NCBI GenBank assembly: GCA_020632955.1
Contig: JACKEO010000004.1
Coordinates: 124,001 to 188,000, forward strand
Source: Alphaproteobacteria bacterium
GTDB lineage: Bacteria > Myxococcota_A > UBA796 > GCA-2862545
Length of the DNA: 64,000 nt
Direction of reading: 5' to 3'
Positions within the stretch are counted from its first letter, which is position 1. Every line of letters starts with the position of its first letter. The notes under the pieces are model-generated. The model ran no database searches. It worked only from the letters and a program-made list of their open reading frames with translations, and was not told the DNA's origin. Made by a program: the position numbers and the translations under genes. This document shows positions 25,937 to 37,653 of the stretch, piece by piece.

Positions 25937-28900
25937 GTGAGGCACCAGGCAGGCGTCGCGCTGGTGGTGCCGCTCGCCGGCTGCCTCCTGGGCGTGACCG
26001 TCGTGACGCCGCGTCCCGTGCTCGACGGCGAGCCCGAGGTGCTCGCACCTGCCGGCAACGACGACCTGCCCGCCGCCGCGCGCGGCACCGAGGTGGTGCT
26101 CCGCGTCCCGGTCACGCTCCCGGTGGATCTCGACGCCTCCCGCCTCACGCTCGGCGGCGGGGAGCTGGCGTGCGAGGCCGAGGAGCCCACCCTCCTCCTC
26201 TGCCGCCGCACGATCGACGGCAACGAGATCGAGGGACGCGCCCGCCTCGGCGCCGAGCTGTCCGCCCGCACCTACCGCGCCTCCTCCGCCTCGCAGGAGC
26301 TCGTGCGTCTCGACTTCACGGCTCCGGTGGCCGACTGCCTGCTGTCGCCCACCACCGCCGGCCTCGACAGCCCCGCCGTGCTCACCGTGCTGCTGTCGGA
26401 GGCCGTGCGCGACGGCAGCCCGCAGGTGACCGTGGACGACCCCACCCTGCAGGTGCGCCCACGCGCCTCGCTGGCCGGCCAGCACGCCTTCGAGGTGAGG
26501 GGCACCCCGGGCGTGGACGTCGACGGCTTCCACCTCACGGTCCGCGCCACCGATCTGGCCGGAAACCCCCAGGAGGGCGACAGCCTCTGCCCCGCGGCGG
26601 CGCGCACCGGTCGCTGGCTCGGCAGCGGACCGGCCCTGCTGGGCGAGGTGGTCGTCGAGGCCTCCCCGTCCGTCGAGGTGGACGGCGAGCTGCGGGTGCG
26701 GGACGGCGCCGCCGTCACGGTGAGCCTGTCCACGACCCGCGAGCTCGATCTGGACCGGAGCCAGGTGCTCCTGTCGGGCCTGCGCCTGGAACCCGACGCT
26801 GCCGGCACCCGCTGGAGCGCCACGCTGGTGGACCCGCCCGACGGTCCCCGCGACCTCGACGCCGTGCTCTACGACCTGGGCGGCAACCCCACCCGCGTGC
26901 ACCGCAAGGACGTGCTGCGGGTGGACGGGACGCCTCCCGCCGGCGCCTGCTTCCTGTCGCCCACGGTGGCGCCCGGGCACGAGCCACCGCGCTTCCAGCT
27001 CACGGTGGACGAGCCGCTCGTTCAGCCGCCGACGATCAGCGCCGACGGCGTCACCCTCGAGCTCGAGAGCGAGGCGCCACCCCAGTGGGTGTGGTCCGTC
27101 CGCGCACCTCCCGGGCAGGACACCGCCTACGAGATCCACCTCTCGGCCACCGACCTCTTGGGCTCCACCGCAGAGGACGACGCGCTCTGCCCCCTCGCGC
27201 GCCGCTCCGGGTCGGTCCGTGGTGTGCTCCCCACGCTCGCCTCGCCCCCCGTGCTCGAGGTGGCCTCGGGTCCCTGGGTGGACGAGGACGGCACGCCGCG
27301 CGTCGGCGATGGTGCGGTGGTCCGCGTGCGCCTCGACACCGTGGCCACGCTGGACCGGCAGGCCACCCTGGTGCAGCTGGGCGACCAGCGGCTGACGTGG
27401 TCGGGCACGTCGCAGGCCTGGGAGCTGCCCGTGGGCACCGGCGCCTCCGACGGCTTCAAGGCCCTCCGGATCACGCTCGTGGACGACGTGGGCAATGCGC
27501 ACGACGAGGATGCCGGCAGCCTGGCGGTCGTGGTCGACCGTACGGCGCCCACGCTGACCTCCTCCGGCCTGTCCCGCACTCCCTTTCTCGACGGCGCCGA
27601 CGACGGCCAGGGCACCGTCCAGGCGGCCCGGCTCGACCCCTTCACCGGCCAGACGGTGTCGGTGCGCGTGGCGCTGACGGCCTCGGAGCCCCTGGGACCC
27701 CCGCCGACCTGGGACGTGGCGCCCGCCACGCCCACCGGCGCCACCACCACCCACGAGGATCTCGCCGCCACCTGGCTGCTCCCCGCGGTCCCCGCCGACG
27801 AGGACGGCACCTACACCTTCCAGGTCGTCCTCGAGGACCGCGTCGGCAACCGCAGCACGCCGCTCCCGGTCCCCGTCACGCTGGTCCTCGACACCCTTGC
27901 GCCAACGCCCCCCGATGTCGACGCGCGGGGCCGCATCCAGGTCACCCGCGTGCCGTGGGGCACGGCGGACGACCCGGATCCGCGCACCGTGGTGACCGGC
28001 ACCGCCAGCGCCGCCACGCCGGGCGCACGCCTCGTCTTCGGCGCCGGCACCGCCGCCCCCCTGGCCAACCTCCGCGCCGGGCCCGACGGGAGCTTCGGCC
28101 CCCTGGTGCTGGCGGGCGACGTGCGCGACCTCGGCGTCGCCCAGCTCGACGCGGCGGGCAACGCCTCCGATCGCGTCCGTGTGCGCGAGGTCGCCTGGGT
28201 GGCCACGCTCGGCGGCCGCGTCCGAGGCTCCGACGCCAGCAATCCGCACCGGCTGGTGGAGGCGCGCACGGGCGGTCCTGGACGCGTCGGAGGCGTCGAG
28301 GTCGCCGACGCCGCCACGGCGGCGCGCCCGGGCACGATGGTCACCACGACGAGCCAGGGCAGGTGGGAGCGCTACGTCGTGAGCGGCCCGCCCGCGGCGA
28401 ATGCGGCGATGGCCCTCGCCTCCGATCCGGCCCGCGGCGAGGTCGTCATGTTCGGCGGCGGGGAGCTCGACAGCAGCATCGACATCTCGCCCACTCCCGT
28501 GCAGGGGACGTGGCGCTGGGACGGCCACACCTGGCAGGCTGCCGCGCTCACCGGTGCGAGCCCGGAGACCCGCCGCTTCGCCGCCTTCGCGTGGGAGCCC
28601 GACAGCCAGCGCCTGCTGGTGCACGGCGGGGAGGGCCCGAACGACGACCTCGACGACACCTGGGCGTGGGACGGCGACGCCTGGTCCCTGGTGGCGGAAG
28701 GAGGAGGCCCCGGCACGCTCGCCCTCCTCGCCACCGACCCCGAGCGGGGCGAGCTCGTCGCCTACGATCCCGAGACCGATCGCGCGTGGACCTGGGCCGA
28801 CGAGGCATGGCTGCCACGGGCCGCCGGCGTCCTCGGCGACGCGCCGCGCCGCGCCGTGGAGCTCGTCTTCGACCCGGTCACCCGCAGCCTCCTCCTCCTC

Positions 28901-31801
28901 GTCGTGCGCCCGGCCGATCCCTGGGAGCGGCAGACCTGGCGACGGAGCGGCCACACGTGGACCCAGGTCCACACCGGCGCCGCGACCGACGGGAACGCCG
29001 TCTTCGCCCGCACCGACTGGAGCCGCGGCCGGGCGGTACAGCTGCGCGGTGACACCCCCTCCTGGACGGGCACCACCTGGGAACCGGGGCCCGGGCCGCT
29101 CACCAGCATCGACATCTTCTACGCCTACACCTACGACGACGCCCGTGGCGTCCTCGTCGGCGTCGGCGGGTGGACGCCCTTCGCGATCGCGCCCGTGCGC
29201 GAGCTCCGCGGCGGATCCTGGGTCGGCGTGACGCCGTCCACCCACGCCCCGCCGAGCTCGTTCAAGCACGGCCTCGCCACGAGCCCGTCCCGAGGTGAGG
29301 TGGTGGCTTTCATCGGCCACCTGGGCTCCGCGGAGACCTGGACCTTCGGACGGGATGGCTGGTCCGGGGGCCCCTGGCCGGTGCAGCCGACCGAGCGATC
29401 CGGGCCGCTCATGGCCTTGCTGCCCGGTGGCGAGGAGACCCTGCTCGTCGGCGGCCTGAACGAGCGGGCCGTCAACGGGCAGCTCGACGTGGCCACCTCC
29501 ACCTGGAGCTGGGCCGACGGCGCCTGGACCGAGGTGATCGACCCGTCGCCCCCCGACCTCGACGCCTCCACCACGGGGGCCACGATGACCCTCGCACCGG
29601 GCGGCCAGACCGTGCTCGTGTACGGCGGCGCCTACACCCGGCAGAGCCCGCCCGTCTCCCAGGTCTGGGCGCACGACCACTGGGAGGCCTGGTGGCCGCC
29701 CCCCGCGTTGCCCATGCTGTACGCGCACGTGGCCTTCCACCACCCCCCGTCGGGCGCCACGATCCTCGTCGGCGGTGTGGAGCGCACGTTCACCGACGGC
29801 ACGCTGTCCGACAACGTGTGGTTCCTGGAGGCCGACGGCTCGCTGCGGGTCGAGGAGGGCCCCCGCCCGCCCGCCCGGCGCGAGGCCGCCATCGCATGGG
29901 ACCCGATCGCGGGCCGCGCCATCCTCTTCGGGGGCCGCGAGAGCAACGACCGCCTCCTCTCCGACACGTGGACCTGGGACGGCGTGCGCTGGGCCGAGGC
30001 CGACGCCCCCGGTCCTCCCGCGCTGTTCCACCACGAGATGGCCTGGTCTCCCACCTGGGGGCGGGTGGTCCTGTACGGCGGCTCGAACGGCGACCGGTCC
30101 ACCAACGCCACCTGGACCTGGGACAGCGGCGTCCACGACAGGCCACGCCAGCAGCTCGATCTCGACGTGAGCGCCTCGGGCCTGCCCGAGACGGCGCTGG
30201 AGGCGCTCACCGCGCGCTGGCGCGTCGGCGGCGTGGCCTACGAGGACGACACCGCCACGCCCGGCGCCGCGCTCCACGTCTGGGACGTGCGCGCCTGGTC
30301 CGAGGTGGACGCCGTGGCGGCACCCCCCGACGCACCGGAGGAGACCTGCTGGTCGCTCCGCCGCGACGACGGCGTGCCGGGCGCACCCTCCTGCGCGGTC
30401 GAGACCGACGCCCTCCGGCTCGATCGCCTGGTGGTGGGCACGAGCACGAGGCGGCTCCACCTGGCCGTGCGCCCGCTCGCGGATGCCGGCGCCGGGGACC
30501 CGGTCGACCGCAGCCCCGCCCGCCTCGCCACCGAGCACCTCGAGGTGCGCCTCGACCACCGGCTCGCGCCCTTCACCCTGCGCTGCGGCGACGGCGACGG
30601 CGACGGCGACGGACGCTGCGACGGCGTGGACCCCTGCGTGGGCAGCGCCGCGGACGACGGGGACGAGGACGGCGTCTGCGACGACCTCGACACCTGCCTC
30701 GGAGACGACGCCATCGGAGACGACGACGGCGACGGCGTCTGCGACGACCTCGACCTCTGCCTCGGAGACGACGCCACCGCGGACGACGACGGCGACGGCA
30801 TCTGCGGCGACCTCGACACCTGCCTCGGCGACGACGCCACCGGAGACGACGACCTCGACGGGGTCTGCGACGACCGCGACCTCTGCCTCGGGGACGACGC
30901 CACCGGAGACGAGGACGAGGACCTGCTCTGCGACGACCGCGACCCGTGCTTCGGCGACGACGCCACGGGCGATGCCGACGTCGACGGCGTCTGCGACGAC
31001 CGCGACCTCTGCCTGGGTGACGACGCCACCGACGACGACGACCTCGACGGCATCTGCGGCGACCGCGACCGGTGCCCGGGGGACGACGCCACGCAGGACC
31101 CGGACGAGGACGGCCTCTGCGGCGTGCTCGACCTCTGCTTCGGCGCGGAGGCCACCGGGGACCTGGACCGCGATGGCGTGTGCGCCGACCGCGATCCCTG
31201 CCTCGGCCCGGGCACCCTCGACACCGACGGCGACGGCCTCTGCGACGGCACCTCGCCGCTCGAGGACTGGACCTTCGACGGCTGCCCCGACAGCTGGGAC
31301 CTGCGCGAACCGTGGAGCTGCGGCGTCGTGCCCACCACGCCCGCGGCCGCGGCGGGTCTGGGCGTGCTCGCCACCGGCCTCGACGGACCCCACGGCGAGA
31401 ACTTCTCGTGGAACGTGGCCGGGAGCGGGGCCATCTCCCCCGACCTCGCCGTGCCCGCCGGCGGCGCCCTGGTGGAGCTGCGCCTGTGGTGGTCCTTCGA
31501 GGGGGACATCCTCGACGGTTTCGGCGCCGACGGCTTCCGCCTGGTGGTGGTGCCCACGGGCGAGGTGGCCGAGGGACCCGGCACGGCCTTGCCCACGGAC
31601 CTCGCCACCAACGCCCGCGTGAACAACCAGCCCGCCTGGTGCGGCGACGCGGCCGATCGCGGCTGGCAGACCGCCATCGCCGACCTCACGCCGTTCGAGG
31701 GGACCTCCGTGCGCCTCGCCCTGGTGATGTACGCCGACGACCAGGGCAGCGCGCCAGGCGCCTACGTGGATCGCGTGCGGATCGTTCCCCTGACGCCCTG
31801 A
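25937..31801 (+). CDS. Giant multidomain lipoprotein: Ig-like, Kelch-like, TSP3 repeats
   Basis: 1954 aa from GTG at 25937. Lipobox PLAGC puts the lipidated Cys near residue 16. Residues about 40-790 contain several bacterial Ig-like or cadherin-like modules, with recurring phrases such as DRTAPTLTSSG and DTLAPTPPDVD. Residues about 810-1400 contain Kelch-like repeats (MFGGGE...WRWDGHTW; LLVHGGEG...DTWAWDGDAW; ILFGGRESNDRLLSDTWTWDG). Residues about 1550-1770 are thrombospondin type-3 calcium-binding repeats with paired Cys. The last about 180 residues form a jelly-roll-like, lectin-like module (NFSWNVAGSG...WWSFEGD). Such a protein is likely surface-displayed and involved in adhesion or matrix contact, which is inference. 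Confidence 0.88.
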   Translation: MRHQAGVALVVPLAGCLLGVTVVTPRPVLDGEPEVLAPAGNDDLPAAARGTEVVLRVPVTLPVDLDASRLTLGGGELACEAEEPTLLLCRRTIDGNEIEGRARLGAELSARTYRASSASQELVRLDFTAPVADCLLSPTTAGLDSPAVLTVLLSEAVRDGSPQVTVDDPTLQVRPRASLAGQHAFEVRGTPGVDVDGFHLTVRATDLAGNPQEGDSLCPAAARTGRWLGSGPALLGEVVVEASPSVEVDGELRVRDGAAVTVSLSTTRELDLDRSQVLLSGLRLEPDAAGTRWSATLVDPPDGPRDLDAVLYDLGGNPTRVHRKDVLRVDGTPPAGACFLSPTVAPGHEPPRFQLTVDEPLVQPPTISADGVTLELESEAPPQWVWSVRAPPGQDTAYEIHLSATDLLGSTAEDDALCPLARRSGSVRGVLPTLASPPVLEVASGPWVDEDGTPRVGDGAVVRVRLDTVATLDRQATLVQLGDQRLTWSGTSQAWELPVGTGASDGFKALRITLVDDVGNAHDEDAGSLAVVVDRTAPTLTSSGLSRTPFLDGADDGQGTVQAARLDPFTGQTVSVRVALTASEPLGPPPTWDVAPATPTGATTTHEDLAATWLLPAVPADEDGTYTFQVVLEDRVGNRSTPLPVPVTLVLDTLAPTPPDVDARGRIQVTRVPWGTADDPDPRTVVTGTASAATPGARLVFGAGTAAPLANLRAGPDGSFGPLVLAGDVRDLGVAQLDAAGNASDRVRVREVAWVATLGGRVRGSDASNPHRLVEARTGGPGRVGGVEVADAATAARPGTMVTTTSQGRWERYVVSGPPAANAAMALASDPARGEVVMFGGGELDSSIDISPTPVQGTWRWDGHTWQAAALTGASPETRRFAAFAWEPDSQRLLVHGGEGPNDDLDDTWAWDGDAWSLVAEGGGPGTLALLATDPERGELVAYDPETDRAWTWADEAWLPRAAGVLGDAPRRAVELVFDPVTRSLLLLVVRPADPWERQTWRRSGHTWTQVHTGAATDGNAVFARTDWSRGRAVQLRGDTPSWTGTTWEPGPGPLTSIDIFYAYTYDDARGVLVGVGGWTPFAIAPVRELRGGSWVGVTPSTHAPPSSFKHGLATSPSRGEVVAFIGHLGSAETWTFGRDGWSGGPWPVQPTERSGPLMALLPGGEETLLVGGLNERAVNGQLDVATSTWSWADGAWTEVIDPSPPDLDASTTGATMTLAPGGQTVLVYGGAYTRQSPPVSQVWAHDHWEAWWPPPALPMLYAHVAFHHPPSGATILVGGVERTFTDGTLSDNVWFLEADGSLRVEEGPRPPARREAAIAWDPIAGRAILFGGRESNDRLLSDTWTWDGVRWAEADAPGPPALFHHEMAWSPTWGRVVLYGGSNGDRSTNATWTWDSGVHDRPRQQLDLDVSASGLPETALEALTARWRVGGVAYEDDTATPGAALHVWDVRAWSEVDAVAAPPDAPEETCWSLRRDDGVPGAPSCAVETDALRLDRLVVGTSTRRLHLAVRPLADAGAGDPVDRSPARLATEHLEVRLDHRLAPFTLRCGDGDGDGDGRCDGVDPCVGSAADDGDEDGVCDDLDTCLGDDAIGDDDGDGVCDDLDLCLGDDATADDDGDGICGDLDTCLGDDATGDDDLDGVCDDRDLCLGDDATGDEDEDLLCDDRDPCFGDDATGDADVDGVCDDRDLCLGDDATDDDDLDGICGDRDRCPGDDATQDPDEDGLCGVLDLCFGAEATGDLDRDGVCADRDPCLGPGTLDTDGDGLCDGTSPLEDWTFDGCPDSWDLREPWSCGVVPTTPAAAAGLGVLATGLDGPHGENFSWNVAGSGAISPDLAVPAGGALVELRLWWSFEGDILDGFGADGFRLVVVPTGEVAEGPGTALPTDLATNARVNNQPAWCGDAADRGWQTAIADLTPFEGTSVRLALVMYADDQGSAPGAYVDRVRIVPLTP
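30585..31251 (+). repeat. Intragenic TSP3 repeats, about eleven 60-bp units
   Basis: Within the giant lipoprotein gene, a 20-residue unit repeats: Asp-rich, DGVCDD, then a second Cys in LDLCLGDDAT. Units are nearly identical at the DNA level in places, which makes expansion or contraction by slippage plausible. The pattern of alternating Asp and two Cys per unit is that of thrombospondin type-3 calcium-binding repeats. Confidence 0.85.
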
Positions 31802-32049
31802 GCAGCACGTCGGCGCACCCCCCCGCGGACACCGGCGCAGCTCGCATCCTCTCCCACGCGTACCAACTTTCACAAGCCGCGGGGACGAGCACAGGTCACA
31901 GTGGGGTCAGAGACTCACCAGGGGCGGCGCCCCCGCCCGATCACCTCGACCCCATCCCGATCTCCCGTTTCGACGTCGCCCACGCGACGCCCTCGCCGAC
32001 CGAGCCCCACCTGCCCGGAGCTCGCGCGGCCCTCGACGGAGACCCGAGG
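31802..32049. other. Leader/promoter region of the prkA operon
   Basis: 248 bases with no gene. The centre (about 31855-31915) has lower G+C than its surroundings and probably holds the operon promoter. I cannot assign -35/-10 boxes with confidence. Confidence 0.4.
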
Positions 32050-34128
<2,079 letters not shown>

Positions 34129-34180
34129 TGGGCACCTGCCCCGCCCGCCGCGCGCGTGCCCCGGAGGCCCGGGACACGGC

Positions 34181-35257
34181 ATGCTGAAGATCGACAACGA
34201 CCTCGGCCGCTTCCGCGACATCGTGAAGGGTCGCGTCCGCCGCGAGCTGCGCCGGTACATGTCGAGCGGCGAGCTGCTGGGCAAGCAGGGCGGCAAGGTG
34301 GTGTCGATCCCGCTTCCCCGCATCGGCATCCCCCACCTCGTCTACGGCGACAACGACAAGGGGGTGGGCAGCGGCGACGGCGACGGCGGGCCCGGCACCG
34401 GCCAGCAGGCGGGCGAGACGCCCGGCGAGCACCTCCTCGAGGTGGAGATCACGGTGGAGGAGCTGGCCGAGCTGCTGGGCGAGGAGCTGGAGCTGCCGCG
34501 CATCGAGCCCAAGGGCAGCAAGGAGGCCCGCACGGTGCGCCACCGGTACAAGGGCATCAGCCAGCAGGGTCCCGAGAGCCTGCGCCACACCAAGCGCACC
34601 TACCGGCAGGCGCTGAAGCGCTCCATCGCCTCGGGCCAGTACGACCCCCGCAGGCCCGTGATCGTCCCGCAGAAGGAGGACAGGCGCTACCGCTCCTTCG
34701 TCGCCGAGACCGAGCCCCGCAGCGCCGCCGTCATCCTCTACATGATGGACGTGAGCGGCAGCATGGGGGAGCAGCAGAAGGAGATCGTGCGGAGCGAGGC
34801 CTTCTGGATCGACATGTGGATCCGCCACCACTACCGCGACGTCGAGACCCGCTACGTCATCCACGACGCCCAGGCCAAGGAGGTCGACCGCGACACCTTC
34901 TTCCGCACCCGCGAGAGCGGCGGCACGCTCATCAGCAGCGCCTACCGGCTCGCCGCGCAGATCCTCGAGCGCGACTACCCGGTGGAGGACTGGAACATCT
35001 ACCCCTTCCACTTCTCCGACGGCGACAACTGGTCCCAGTCCGACACCCGCACCTGCATGGAGCTGCTGAAGACGAAGCTGATCCCCTGGTCGAACCAGTT
35101 CAGCTACGGCCAGGTCGACAGCCAGTACGGGTCCGGCCAGTTCTACAAGGACCTGGCGGCCGCCTTCGGGGACGAGGAGCGCGTGGTGCTCTCGCGCATC
35201 CCCGAGAAGGGCGCGATCATGGACTCCATCAAGGAGCTCCTCGGGGGAGGGCGCTGA
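34181..35257 (+). CDS. yeaH: YeaH/YhbH family protein (DUF444, vWA-like)
   Basis: 358 aa. It starts 52 bases after prkA. The N-terminal part is basic (FRDIVKGRVRRELRRYMSSG), then a Gly/Asp-rich stretch (GSGDGDGGPGTG). A von Willebrand A-like domain follows, with MIDAS motif MMDVSGSMGEQQ near residue 190, and HFSDGDNW later. The family is found with PrkA and SpoVR and is thought to work in the same stress/sporulation module; its biochemical role is unknown. The stop overlaps the spoVR start by one base (TGATG). Confidence 0.95.
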   Translation: MLKIDNDLGRFRDIVKGRVRRELRRYMSSGELLGKQGGKVVSIPLPRIGIPHLVYGDNDKGVGSGDGDGGPGTGQQAGETPGEHLLEVEITVEELAELLGEELELPRIEPKGSKEARTVRHRYKGISQQGPESLRHTKRTYRQALKRSIASGQYDPRRPVIVPQKEDRRYRSFVAETEPRSAAVILYMMDVSGSMGEQQKEIVRSEAFWIDMWIRHHYRDVETRYVIHDAQAKEVDRDTFFRTRESGGTLISSAYRLAAQILERDYPVEDWNIYPFHFSDGDNWSQSDTRTCMELLKTKLIPWSNQFSYGQVDSQYGSGQFYKDLAAAFGDEERVVLSRIPEKGAIMDSIKELLGGGR

Positions 35258-36831
35258 TGGCGGTGGTCTCCCAGCGCTTCCTCCGCGACGGCCGGGGCCT
35301 GCCCCCCGAGCTGGAGGCGGCCCGCGTCGAGATCGAGGCGCTGGCCCGCGGGCACGGCCTCGACTTCTTCGAGACGGTGTTCGTGATGTGCACCTACGAG
35401 GAGATCAACATGATCGCCTCGTACGGCGGCTTCCCCACCCGCTACCCCCACTGGCGCTTCGGCATGGACTACCTGCAGATGCAGAAGTCCTACGAGTTCG
35501 GGCTCTCGAAGATCTACGAGATGGTGATCAACACCGACCCCTCGTACGCCTACCTGATGGACTGCAACCTGCCGGTGGACCAGAAGCTGGTGATGGCCCA
35601 CGTCTTCGGCCACGTCGACTTCTTCAAGAACAACGCCTGGTTCGCCCACACCAACCGCAAGATGCTCGACCAGATGGCCAACCACGCCACGAAGGTGGAG
35701 CGCATCATCGACCGGCAGGGGCAGGCCGACGTCGAGCGCTTCCTCGAGATGTGCGTGAGCCTCGACAACCTCGTCGACCCCTACGCCCCGCACATCGTGC
35801 GCCAGCGCGTGAGCTCCGAGGCGGAGGTGCAGGCGGCCGCCGACGCCGATGTGAGCCGACTGCCGGCCAGCGACTACATGGACCCCTTCATCAACCCCCC
35901 GGAGTTCCTCGAGGCCCAGCGAGAGCGCAAGGCCCGCTCGGTGCAGCGCATGCGTCGCTTCCCCGAGAGCCCCGACCGCGACGTGCTCGGCTTCCTCCTG
36001 CGCCACGCCCCGCTGGAGCGCTGGCAGCGTGAGCTCATGCAGGTGGTGTACGACGAGGCCTGCTACTTCCAGCCCCAGGCGATGACGAAGATCATGAACG
36101 AGGGCTGGGCGTCGTACTGGCACACGAAGATGATGACCCAGCACATCCTCACGGACGCCGAGGTGGTGGACTACGCCGACCACAACGCGGGCACGATGTC
36201 CACGCGGCCGGGCCAGCTCAACCCCTACGCCCTGGGCGTGAAGCTCTGGCGCCACGTCGAGGAGCGCTGGGACAAGGGCCGCTTCGGCAAGGACTGGATG
36301 GCCTGCGACGACCCCATGGAGCAGGAGCGCTGGGACACGGGCGCGGGGCTCGGCCGCGACAAGATCTTCGAGGTGCGCCGCACCCACAACGACGTGAGCT
36401 TCGTCGACACCTTCCTCACGGAGGACTTCGTCCGGCAGCACGGCATGTTCACCACGCGCTACGACGCCCGCGCGAAGCGGTGGGTGGTGGACTCCGACGG
36501 CTTCCGTGAGGTGAAGCAGCAGGTGCTCACGATGCTCGCCACCCGCGGCGCGCCCCGCATCCTGGTGCTCGACGCCGACGCCTTCCACCGCGGCGAGCTC
36601 CTGCTCGACCACCCTCACGAGGGCCTCGACCTGCAGCTCGACTACGCGCGTGAGGTGCTGGGGAACATGGCGCGCATCTGGTCGCGTCCCGTGCACCTCC
36701 AGACCCGCCTCGACGACAAGCCGGTCACCCTCTCGCACGACGGCGAGGAGCTGAAGAAGGTGGACGGTCACCTGCGCCGTGAGGACGGCTCACGGCGTGC
36801 CGACCCGGACGCGGAGGAGGAGACACCGTGA
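35257..36831 (+). CDS. spoVR: SpoVR family protein
   Basis: 524 aa, the usual family length. The start ATG shares a base with the yeaH stop. Conserved stretches include YEEINMIASYGGFPTRYPHW, KNNAWFAHTNRKM, NEGWASYWHTKM and NPYALGVKLW. SpoVR is needed for normal spore cortex in Bacillus and is part of the conserved PrkA-YeaH-SpoVR group elsewhere. Several His and Glu residues in these motifs look suited to metal binding, which I infer only. The last codons overlap the next gene by 4 bases (GTGA), tying a fourth gene to the module. Confidence 0.95.
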   Translation: MAVVSQRFLRDGRGLPPELEAARVEIEALARGHGLDFFETVFVMCTYEEINMIASYGGFPTRYPHWRFGMDYLQMQKSYEFGLSKIYEMVINTDPSYAYLMDCNLPVDQKLVMAHVFGHVDFFKNNAWFAHTNRKMLDQMANHATKVERIIDRQGQADVERFLEMCVSLDNLVDPYAPHIVRQRVSSEAEVQAAADADVSRLPASDYMDPFINPPEFLEAQRERKARSVQRMRRFPESPDRDVLGFLLRHAPLERWQRELMQVVYDEACYFQPQAMTKIMNEGWASYWHTKMMTQHILTDAEVVDYADHNAGTMSTRPGQLNPYALGVKLWRHVEERWDKGRFGKDWMACDDPMEQERWDTGAGLGRDKIFEVRRTHNDVSFVDTFLTEDFVRQHGMFTTRYDARAKRWVVDSDGFREVKQQVLTMLATRGAPRILVLDADAFHRGELLLDHPHEGLDLQLDYAREVLGNMARIWSRPVHLQTRLDDKPVTLSHDGEELKKVDGHLRREDGSRRADPDAEEETP

Positions 36832-37280
36832 GCTGGACCCGCCCGCTGGACGATGCCCTCGACGCCACCGCCGAGCCCACCACCGTGAGGATCGACGGCC
36901 CGGAGGGGGCTCACGCCGAGGTGGAGGTCCGTCGCGCCGGTCCCATCGGCGTGCGGGTGGGCCGGGTGCGCGTGCGCCACGGCGCTGACCGCGACGTGGC
37001 CGCCGAGGCGGAGCGCCTGGAGCGTGAGGTCCGCGCGCTACCGGAGCGGCTCACGCCCACCGAGGTGGACCCACGCCTCGGCGGCGCCATCCTCCGCTCC
37101 CGCAGCAGCCGTCCGAAGGCGCGCGACTTCTGGGAGGTGCGGGTGGACGGTCCGCGCGAGGTGGAGGTGCGACGCTACGCGCTGGACGCCCGCGGCGACC
37201 GTGAGCCCGCCGACTTCGACCTCACGCGAGAACAGCTGGGTCGGCTGCTCGGGGAGCTGGAGGGTGAGGGCGAGGGGTGA
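36828..37280 (+). CDS. Small soluble protein, fourth gene of the prkA operon
   Basis: 150 aa starting at GTG in a GTGA overlap with spoVR. No family recognised. It is highly charged (many Arg, Glu, Asp), without signal or membrane segment. It appears to have a beta-rich first part (VRIDGPEGAHAEVEVRRAG), a helix at about 56-78, and a C-terminal helix ending EQLGRLLGELEGEGEG. A central phrase, ARDFWEVRVDGPREVEVRRY, suggests paired strands. Its tight coupling suggests it acts with PrkA, YeaH and SpoVR, for example as an adaptor, but there is no direct evidence. It is the last gene before the accessory stretch. Confidence 0.7.
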   Translation: MSWTRPLDDALDATAEPTTVRIDGPEGAHAEVEVRRAGPIGVRVGRVRVRHGADRDVAAEAERLEREVRALPERLTPTEVDPRLGGAILRSRSSRPKARDFWEVRVDGPREVEVRRYALDARGDREPADFDLTREQLGRLLGELEGEGEG

Positions 37281-37292
37281 TGTGGACCCGGG

Positions 37293-37314
37293 GATGGCCA
37301 GATAGATGGCCATC
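37293..37314. promoter_or_regulatory. Palindromic operator of the Phd/YefM antitoxin gene
   Basis: GATGGCCA and TGGCCATC, perfect 8-bp arms around GATAGA, ending 10 bases before the antitoxin ATG. Phd/YefM antitoxins repress their own promoters by binding such sites, so this is a good operator candidate. Confidence 0.6.
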
Positions 37315-37324
37315 GTGAGGGCCG

Positions 37325-37621
37325 ATGAAGCGCACCGTCTCCATCGCCGACGCCAAGGACCAGCTCCCCCGTCTCGTGCACGAGGTGGAGGAGGGGCGGA
37401 TCGTGGAGATCACACGCCGCGGGAACCCGGTCGCCGTGCTGCTCTCCACCGATGCCTACCGGCGGCTCCTGCCCGGGCGCGGCGCGGTCTGGCGCGACTT
37501 CGCGCGTCTCCACGCGGCGCTCGGGCTCGATGAGCTCGGGGTCGACCCCGACGACTGGCTCGCGGGCGTGCGCGGGCCTCCCTCCCTCTCGACAACCTCA
37601 CCCGCCGTCGCCGGCCTGTGA
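37325..37621 (+). CDS. Phd/YefM-type antitoxin, no toxin partner
   Basis: 98 aa with ATG at 37325 (GAGGG just upstream). The N-terminal half is a clear Phd/YefM fold: VSIADAKDQLPRLVHEVEEG, VEITRRGNPVAVLLSTDAY. This is the DNA-binding dimer part. The C-terminal tail, which would neutralise the toxin, reads WLAGVRGPPSLSTTSPAVAGL; after WLAGVRG it looks out of character and may follow a frame change. No toxin gene (PIN, RelE or Doc) follows; the next gene is a minus-strand lipoprotein. It looks like an orphan antitoxin remnant that has kept its operator. Confidence 0.8.
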   Translation: MKRTVSIADAKDQLPRLVHEVEEGRIVEITRRGNPVAVLLSTDAYRRLLPGRGAVWRDFARLHAALGLDELGVDPDDWLAGVRGPPSLSTTSPAVAGL

Positions 37622-37653
37622 CCTGCCAGATCGCCCGCGTCGTCTTGACGATG

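Noticed and set aside
25916..31873. 1985-codon minus-strand frame opposite the giant lipoprotein
   Set aside because: Composition is that of an antisense shadow. The plus strand has the signal peptide and domain repeats.
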